A DNA stretch of 38,506 nucleotides, taken from positions 1 to 38,506 of the forward strand of contig JARXAF010000075.1 of assembly GCA_029865985.1 (NCBI GenBank), read 5' to 3'. How positions within the stretch are numbered: position 1 is the first letter of the stretch; every line of letters starts with the position of its first letter. The notes beneath the pieces were generated by a model. The model did no database searches. It saw nothing but the letters and a program-made list of their open reading frames with translations, and was not told where the DNA came from. Positions 32,760-38,506 of this stretch are shown piece after piece. A program made the translations under genes and the position numbers. This stretch comes from Verrucomicrobiota bacterium. GTDB lineage: Bacteria; Verrucomicrobiota; Verrucomicrobiia; Limisphaerales; UBA9464.

Positions 32760-35700
32760 TCACTGGATGGTCCCGAGCAGGCGATAGAATCGAACTTGAG
32801 AATTCGTCTCTGGATCGAGCAAATCCAAACGTCCAGCCTCATCGGCCGTCGCCTCACCCAGGTCGGTCCAAGGCACGCTGGAATCCAATGAGGATCGACC
32901 CATGATCCGATAGGTTCTACCGGGAACTGCGGCAAACCTCAGTTGAACACCACGGGCCAAGGGCAGAACCCTCACCAGGTTTTGAGCCACTCCGGTCGTC
33001 CACTCTCGAGCCACCAGGTTGACACGGCCGCGGGACGTTTCCTTGCCATTGCCCATTTCATAACCGAAGGAATCGACCATCGAATCGGCCAAGCCCAAGG
33101 GCGGGGTGTAGATGATCCACCCGCCATCGAGTCGGACGCTTCCTCCCTGCGTCGTGAGGGGATCAACTCGAACGAGCGCTGCAGATCCCTCGACGACGAA
33201 GTCATTGGCCAGGATTTGTTGCACCTTCCACTTGAGCGGTTGTCGGGGGATACGAACCAAGAAATCGGCATTGGCGATCACCCGATTCTGGATCACCAGA
33301 TTCACCCCATTGCTCGGGAGACTTGAGACGCCGGAACTGTTCGAGGCCACCGCCGTGAACACATGTTCGCTCACGGACAACGGCGCGGGCGGCGTGAAGG
33401 TCCAGACACCTTGATCATTCGCCTGAGTCGTTCCCAGAAGGTTCAATCCGTCATACACGTTCACCGTGGTTCCGGCCACCGCCGTGCCCGAAATCTGCGG
33501 TTGGAGCTCGGCTGTGGGGCTTTGCAAGGCGTTGACCTCTGGCGCCGCAATCGTCGCATCCCGGGTCACATAGGCCAGGATGCCCGGGTCGAAGATCGAT
33601 CCCACCTTGGGGTCTTCATCGCCCCGTTCATTGTCGACGAAGTAGACCACCACCTCGTCGAACTCCGAATCCGCATCGGTGTTCACGAATTCGGCCCCCG
33701 TGTAGAGCACGTTGCCGGCGGCATCCCGACGAGGGACCCCGAGCGAGGTCGTCAAGGCTGTCTTCAGAAACTCATACCGAGTTCCATCCGAGGCCGATTT
33801 GACGAAGGTATTCACTCGGCTTCCCACTGGCAGGAGGAATCTCACGACGTTCTGCTTTGCGGCAAATTCCGCACGCACCGCTGATTCGAAGGTGGCCTGC
33901 TCCGAGGCGGATACAGAACCCTTCACCTCGACGGTGGGTTCCAAAGAAAACCCGAGCAGGCCCAAATCGGTCCGCAGATCATTCACTTCCGATCCTCCGA
34001 GGACCGCCTTCACGGCTTGCCGGTCATCGGCAGAAACAGCACCCACCTCGACGCTGCTGATCTTGACCGTCGCACTCAATTGCCCGCCGTCGGAAGCGGT
34101 CTTATCCAGCGCTGCCGCATAAGGATTGTCCTGACCCGTAGCCGTGATCGAGAGGTAGGTTTCTGGATCTCCCGGATCGGAGTTGAGCACGGGCAATGAA
34201 GCAACCGCGTTCTGCTGGGCGTCATTGATGCCATCCCTGTTGCGGTCGCCGGCGAAGGCCTCGGTGAAGTTGTCCACGCCATCGCTGTCAAAATCCACGG
34301 TGATTCGGACGAACATCTCCCGAACCAATCCATTGGCCTGAAGCAGCAACTTCATGTCCACGGCGGAAACAAATCCTGGAGGCACATTCACCTGCACCGA
34401 GTCACCTTGGACCCCGGCTACAATGCCTTTGGCCGACAGCTCATCAGGGTTGCCGATCGAGGCAGAAACGGATCCCCCCTCGGGGTTGACGAAATACTCA
34501 TTGATTGAGAACCCACCGGAACCGCCCCGCTCGTCGGCGGTGATCGTCCAATTGAGATCCCTACCAAGCCGCAACTCCGCAGGCTCGACCACATTGGAGA
34601 CCAAGACATTCACCGGTTGGATGGCCTCACCGCCGCGACCGTCCACCACCACCACCGCCAATTGGTAGCGGCCAGCGAGGGCGGCATCGGTGGGATTTTC
34701 AAAGTCAAAAGCCTTGCGGGCGCTCACCCGCCCCGAGCTGGTCATTGCAAACAAGGCTGCATCGCGACCCACCAGACGATACGACATCGGATCTGAGTCG
34801 GGGTCCGATCCACGGGCCGCAAACGCGACGGTGCGATTCTCAGGAAGGACGATCGAAACCGTTCCATCGACTACCTCTGCGGGCAGCGATCCATCCGGGT
34901 TGGATTCGTCGGCCGCCCAAATCACAAGCGTGGGCGTGCCATTCGGTTGCACGAGTGAACCTCTCAACTGCACCGGGAGTGTCGTCTGCACCTGAGCACC
35001 CTGCGGATCAGTGGCGGTCACCTGGATCTCTGCCGTCGATGCCACCGCCGACAGGGCGGTGATCCGAAGCTCCCTGTCCACGGTGCTGGCATTCAAACCA
35101 ACGCCCACGGAGTCCACCGAATAGGACAATCGAGCCACGTCATCCGGATCCCGATCAGCGAAAAGCCCCACTAAGCTCAACGTCATGCTCTGGTTTTGAG
35201 CCAATGAAATCACCGGGACCGTCAGGGACTCAGGCGTGTCGTTCACATTACGAACGGCGATGTAGATGAATCCCGACGCCGTATGAACGACCGTGTTGCC
35301 ATCGGTGCTCAACAAGTCCACGCGGTAGGGCAAGGTCGCGTATCGGAATGCGTACTCATCGGCCGCCGGAACAAACAGAACTTGTCCGGACACGAAATCT
35401 TGCAGCGATACCGTGACCGGATTGTTGAGGCTCGGTGATACCACCGTCCGCACACCTTGGTTCTGGATGGAAAGGGTTCCCTTGGAATTGCCCTGGGAAT
35501 CCACGGCTGGACCCGTCAGCACCATCCGTCCAATGAGGTTTTGATTTCCCAACTGATCGACAGGAAGCGTCGTGCCGTCTCCAAAAACGAGCGACACCGG
35601 TTGGCTGGCACTCGTCGCCAAAGCCCCTCCCACGTCCTCATTCAAAATCAGGAAGTAGGTCGCATTCAGGCTCAACTGAAGGGACTGGCGAACCACGGCC

Positions 35701-38506
35701 ACTTCAAAGGTCGAGATCGCCGACAAGGGCGACACACCAGAGTCCGTGGCGGTGACTTGAACCGTGTAAGTACCCAGGGTCGACGGGGTTCCGCTGAAGG
35801 TCAGCGTCTGCGGTTGGAACACGACACCCGGAGGCAGGCCGCTGGCGGCATAGGTCAACGACTGGCCAGCATCGACATCGGTGAACGTTCCTGCGGCCAG
35901 CGACCAACTCGCCGCTTGTTGCAGCGACAGCGTCTTGCCCGGGACCGAGGCCGCCAGCACCGGGGCGTCATTCTGATCCAAGACGGTCACCACCACCTCG
36001 CGAACCGTGACCAAACCACCGTCACTCACTTCAATGCTCAACCGGTGGGTTTGTTTGCTTTCAAAATCGAGGCTCTGGCTGGCGCGCAGGGCACTGCCGT
36101 TGACATTGAATGAAGCATTGTCTGCAACACCCGGAACCAAGCGGTACTGGAAGACCGTGTTCCGATCCGGATCGGAACCTTGGAGTGTTCCAACGACTGC
36201 ATTCGGCCCTGCATTCTCTGCCACCGAAGACCCCGTCAACACGAGCCCATCGGGCGATTCATTCACATTGATCACCGTCACAGCCAATGACTGCTGGGAG
36301 ACGTTGGCCGATCCATCGGTCGCTCCGATGACGACTTCGTAGACATTGTCGCGATTGTCATCGATTGGCGTCTCAAAATCCGGAGCGTTGATGAAGCTCA
36401 GGATGCCCAGATTGCTGAGGGTGAATTTCGCCGCATCCCGCCCGCCGACCAAACTCCAGGTGACGGCTTCATTGGCGGTGAACGCATGGACCGAGGTGTT
36501 GTTTTCACTGACGGTTTGAACCGAGGACAATCCGGTCAAGCCTCCCGGACCCGCAATCAGAGGAGCTGTGACATCATTGAAAGTCAGTGCTACCTCAGTC
36601 TGGCTGGTTCCACCATTCTTGACGTCAGCCCCTCCGAGGGTTGCCACCACGATGCCCACACCCGCGCTAGACGGAGCGGTCAAGAGGGCAGTGTAAGTAC
36701 CATCTCCACGGTCGGTGACGGGTCCGATTTGGCCCACACCCGACTTGAGACGAATGACAACCGTCGATCCGCCGATACCCAGATTGTTTCCAAGAGCATC
36801 CTTCGCCGTAACCGTCAGCAGCTGGGTACTTTGACCATCGCCGGGGAGCAGAACCATCGCGGGGGTCAGGGTCGAAATCCGGGCATCGGCCGCGCCCACG
36901 GTGACACTGAAGGCGCTAGAAGTACCGCCGGTCAGCGTCCCGCTAACCGCAACCAAGGTGTAACCGGTACCGGCCTTGTTGATCGACAATCCCGCGAAGG
37001 TTGCGACACCGGCCACCGCATTCACCGACGAACCACCGGTCAACGCCCCACCGCTAGTGTTGTTGTCCAGCACCAGCGCTACGGAATCCGTCGCAGTGGT
37101 CACGCGGTTTCCGAATTGGTCGCGCACCTCCACCGTGACCGAGGGATTCATGGTCACTCCAGCGACAACGGACGACGGCTGAGTCACAAAGGCCAACTGC
37201 GTCGTAGCGCCGGCCGTCCCCGTCGCAGAGATCGTCAGCGGAGAACCAGCCAATCCGGCCGATGTCACTCGCAGCGTGTTCGCACCCGCGATGGTTCCCA
37301 AGGTCCAGGTCGGGCTCGTTGCGACGCCGGTGCTATCGGTGGTGACCACTCCAGTCGAAGCCAGCGAGCCGCTGCCGCTCGCCACCGCGAAGGTCACCGA
37401 CACACCACTCACCGCGTTGCCTTGGGCATCCGTCACCTTCACTGACGGCGCGATCGCTACCGCGGTTGCGACCGTCGCGCTCTGGTTGTTGCCGCCGTTC
37501 ACCGCGATCTGCGTCGCCGCACCGGCGCTCACCGTCACGTTGGACGAATCCGCCACCGTCAGCGTCGGTGTCGAGCTGAACCGCAACACGTAGTTCTGAC
37601 CCACCGTGCCGGCCAAGGTCACCCCACTGAAGGTCGCCACGCCGCCCGTCGCCGTCGCGGTCAGCGTTCCACCCAAGGTGCCACCCGTTCCACTGGTGAT
37701 CGCAACTGCAAACTGGGTCGTACCGTCGGTCGTCACCGTGTTGCCGTACTGATCTCGCACCGTCACCACAGGCTGCACCGTCAACACCGTGCCACTCGCC
37801 CCGCCCACAGGCTGCGTCGTAATGGCCAACTGCGTCGCAGCGCCGGCCGTCCCCGTCGCCGAGATTGTCAGCGGAGAGCCAGCCAATCCGGCCGAAGTCG
37901 CAGTCAGCGTGTTCGCACCCGCGATGGTTCCCAACGTCCAAGCCGGGCTGGTTGCGATGCCCGTGCTGTCCGTGGTGACTGCTCCAGTCGAAGCCAGCGT
38001 TCCACTGCCGCTCGCCACCGCGAACGTCACCGACACACCACTCACCGGGTTGCCTTGGGCATCGGTCACCTTCACCGACGGGGCCGTCGTCACTGCGGTC
38101 GCCACCGTCGCGCTCTGGTTGTTGCCGCCGTTCACCGCGATCTGCGTCGCCGCTCCGGCGCTCACCGTCACGTTGGACGAATCAGCCACCGCTAGCGTCG
38201 GTGTCGAGCTGAACCGCAGCACGTAGTTCTGACCCACCATGCCCGCCAAGGTCACCCCACTGAAGGTGGCCACGCCGCCCGTTGCCGTCGCTGTCTGGAC
38301 ACCACCCAAGGTGCCGCCCGTTCCACTCGTGATCGCCACTGCAACCTGGGTCGCGTTGTCGGTGATCACCGTGTTGCCGTATTGATCACGCACCGTCACC
38401 ACCGGCTGCACCGTCAACACCGTGCCACTCGCCCCGCCCACAGGCTGCGTCGTGATGGCCAACTGCGTCGCAGCGCTAGCGCTCACTCCGATAGAATCCG
38501 TCGCCG
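32760..38506 (-). CDS. Giant repeat adhesin-like surface protein, N-terminus cut by window edge
   Basis: Open from the right edge to the stop at 32760, over 1,910 residues with no start in the window. The visible N-terminal part is an A-B-A-B-A' array of Ig-like domains (QLAITTQPVGGASGTVLTVQ-type and QIAVNGGNNQSATV-type). These are followed by an invasin-like domain (near 36.7 kb), several cadherin-like domains with DFExP and NVNESP motifs (near 36.5, 36.2 and 34.7 kb), and an Ig-like domain ending in FSGTPSTLGTYTV. A Ca-binding-like DSDGVDNFTEAFAGDRNRDG lies near 34.25 kb, then a region near 33.6 kb with DEDPKVGSIFDPG, another Ig-like domain and a Big_9-like domain. The protein ends RTYRIMGRSSLDSSVPWTDL...FYRLLGTIQ, a tail common in this phylum. 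No PEP-CTERM tail or anchor is seen. It is 23 bp upstream of the PEP-CTERM gene. Confidence 0.9.
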   Translation of the reverse strand, partial: ATDSIGVSASAATQLAITTQPVGGASGTVLTVQPVVTVRDQYGNTVITDNATQVAVAITSGTGGTLGGVQTATATGGVATFSGVTLAGMVGQNYVLRFSSTPTLAVADSSNVTVSAGAATQIAVNGGNNQSATVATAVTTAPSVKVTDAQGNPVSGVSVTFAVASGSGTLASTGAVTTDSTGIATSPAWTLGTIAGANTLTATSAGLAGSPLTISATGTAGAATQLAITTQPVGGASGTVLTVQPVVTVRDQYGNTVTTDGTTQFAVAITSGTGGTLGGTLTATATGGVATFSGVTLAGTVGQNYVLRFSSTPTLTVADSSNVTVSAGAATQIAVNGGNNQSATVATAVAIAPSVKVTDAQGNAVSGVSVTFAVASGSGSLASTGVVTTDSTGVATSPTWTLGTIAGANTLRVTSAGLAGSPLTISATGTAGATTQLAFVTQPSSVVAGVTMNPSVTVEVRDQFGNRVTTATDSVALVLDNNTSGGALTGGSSVNAVAGVATFAGLSINKAGTGYTLVAVSGTLTGGTSSAFSVTVGAADARISTLTPAMVLLPGDGQSTQLLTVTAKDALGNNLGIGGSTVVIRLKSGVGQIGPVTDRGDGTYTALLTAPSSAGVGIVVATLGGADVKNGGTSQTEVALTFNDVTAPLIAGPGGLTGLSSVQTVSENNTSVHAFTANEAVTWSLVGGRDAAKFTLSNLGILSFINAPDFETPIDDNRDNVYEVVIGATDGSANVSQQSLAVTVINVNESPDGLVLTGSSVAENAGPNAVVGTLQGSDPDRNTVFQYRLVPGVADNASFNVNGSALRASQSLDFESKQTHRLSIEVSDGGLVTVREVVVTVLDQNDAPVLAASVPGKTLSLQQAASWSLAAGTFTDVDAGQSLTYAASGLPPGVVFQPQTLTFSGTPSTLGTYTVQVTATDSGVSPLSAISTFEVAVVRQSLQLSLNATYFLILNEDVGGALATSASQPVSLVFGDGTTLPVDQLGNQNLIGRMVLTGPAVDSQGNSKGTLSIQNQGVRTVVSPSLNNPVTVSLQDFVSGQVLFVPAADEYAFRYATLPYRVDLLSTDGNTVVHTASGFIYIAVRNVNDTPESLTVPVISLAQNQSMTLSLVGLFADRDPDDVARLSYSVDSVGVGLNASTVDRELRITALSAVASTAEIQVTATDPQGAQVQTTLPVQLRGSLVQPNGTPTLVIWAADESNPDGSLPAEVVDGTVSIVLPENRTVAFAARGSDPDSDPMSYRLVGRDAALFAMTSSGRVSARKAFDFENPTDAALAGRYQLAVVVVDGRGGEAIQPVNVLVSNVVEPAELRLGRDLNWTITADERGGSGGFSINEYFVNPEGGSVSASIGNPDELSAKGIVAGVQGDSVQVNVPPGFVSAVDMKLLLQANGLVREMFVRITVDFDSDGVDNFTEAFAGDRNRDGINDAQQNAVASLPVLNSDPGDPETYLSITATGQDNPYAAALDKTASDGGQLSATVKISSVEVGAVSADDRQAVKAVLGGSEVNDLRTDLGLLGFSLEPTVEVKGSVSASEQATFESAVRAEFAAKQNVVRFLLPVGSRVNTFVKSASDGTRYEFLKTALTTSLGVPRRDAAGNVLYTGAEFVNTDADSEFDEVVVYFVDNERGDEDPKVGSIFDPGILAYVTRDATIAAPEVNALQSPTAELQPQISGTAVAGTTVNVYDGLNLLGTTQANDQGVWTFTPPAPLSVSEHVFTAVASNSSGVSSLPSNGVNLVIQNRVIANADFLVRIPRQPLKWKVQQILANDFVVEGSAALVRVDPLTTQGGSVRLDGGWIIYTPPLGLADSMVDSFGYEMGNGKETSRGRVNLVAREWTTGVAQNLVRVLPLARGVQLRFAAVPGRTYRIMGRSSLDSSVPWTDLGEATADEAGRLDLLDPETNSQVRFYRLLGTIQ
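37207..38472 (-). repeat. Two near-identical 633-bp tandem coding repeats in the giant gene
   Basis: Units 37207-37839 and 37840-38472 match at an offset of exactly 633 bp (211 codons) with few substitutions over long blocks. Each unit codes for two Ig-like domains, A then B. The segment below 37207 is a diverged A-type domain, and the array probably continues past the right edge. Confidence 0.9.

Noticed and set aside
37207-38472. Mobile element from the 633-bp repeat
   Set aside because: The units are in frame, an exact codon multiple, and code for Ig-like domains, so they are internal protein repeats.
32760-38506. Giant protein as a PEP-CTERM exosortase substrate
   Set aside because: Its C-terminus ends FYRLLGTIQ with no PEP motif, hydrophobic helix or basic end.

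Overview
The window looks like a chromosomal segment of a GC-rich member of the Verrucomicrobiota, probably near the Pedosphaera/Limisphaerales lineages. The inference rests on the mix of genes: orphan DUF1559-type prepilins, a DUF1080 lipoprotein, a Tat-exported Gfo/Idh/MocA oxidoreductase, an exosortase/PEP-CTERM locus, the hopanoid enzymes HpnH and HpnJ, and Gram-negative envelope genes (lpxA, mlaEFD). No rRNA, tRNA, CRISPR, phage or transposase gene was seen.

Layout. 0-3.3 kb, minus strand: htpG (C-terminus off the left edge) and an RlmI-type rRNA methyltransferase. 3.4-11.0 kb: mnmA, a secreted C39-like protein, an MFS transporter, a prepilin, a small anchored protein and a Gfo/Idh/MocA oxidoreductase. 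Their intergenic spaces carry six copies of a roughly 125-bp repeat that folds into a three-helix hairpin with compensatory base changes between copies. 11.1-15.4 kb: a NagB-like sugar-phosphate isomerase with an altered active-site motif, convergent with a minus-strand set (small lipoprotein, hpnH, hpnJ). 15.5-18.6 kb, plus strand: a tightly packed nupC, lpxA, mnmD-like run. 18.6-20.5 kb: a second orphan prepilin, an unusually AT-rich gap, and a small coiled-coil/winged-helix protein gene ending in a strong terminator.

20.6-25.3 kb, minus strand: a HemX-like gene, hemA and hemC (translationally coupled early tetrapyrrole genes), then an inositol-phosphatase-family gene; a DUF1080 lipoprotein gene lies upstream. 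25.4-26.3 kb: a plus-strand membrane protein. 26.4-38.5 kb: a long co-oriented minus-strand run. In transcription order it holds a giant adhesin-like protein (N-terminus off the right edge), a PEP-CTERM protein, an exosortase, an EpsI-like protein, the Mla-type permease, ATPase and MCE protein, and a leucine-rich-repeat protein. Several junctions overlap or are only 2 bp apart.

How genes may work together: HpnH and HpnJ modify hopanoid side chains; the Mla genes probably move lipids between membranes; the exosortase, EpsI and PEP-CTERM genes form a surface-sorting module; HemA and HemC make tetrapyrrole precursors; MnmA and the MnmD-like enzyme both act on the tRNA wobble uridine. The points most worth following up are the covarying repeat family, and three enzymes whose family-defining residues are changed: the NagB-like protein, the MlaF-like ATPase and the exosortase. 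Most starts lack a clear Shine-Dalgarno sequence, so several starts were chosen from domain limits and gene junctions.
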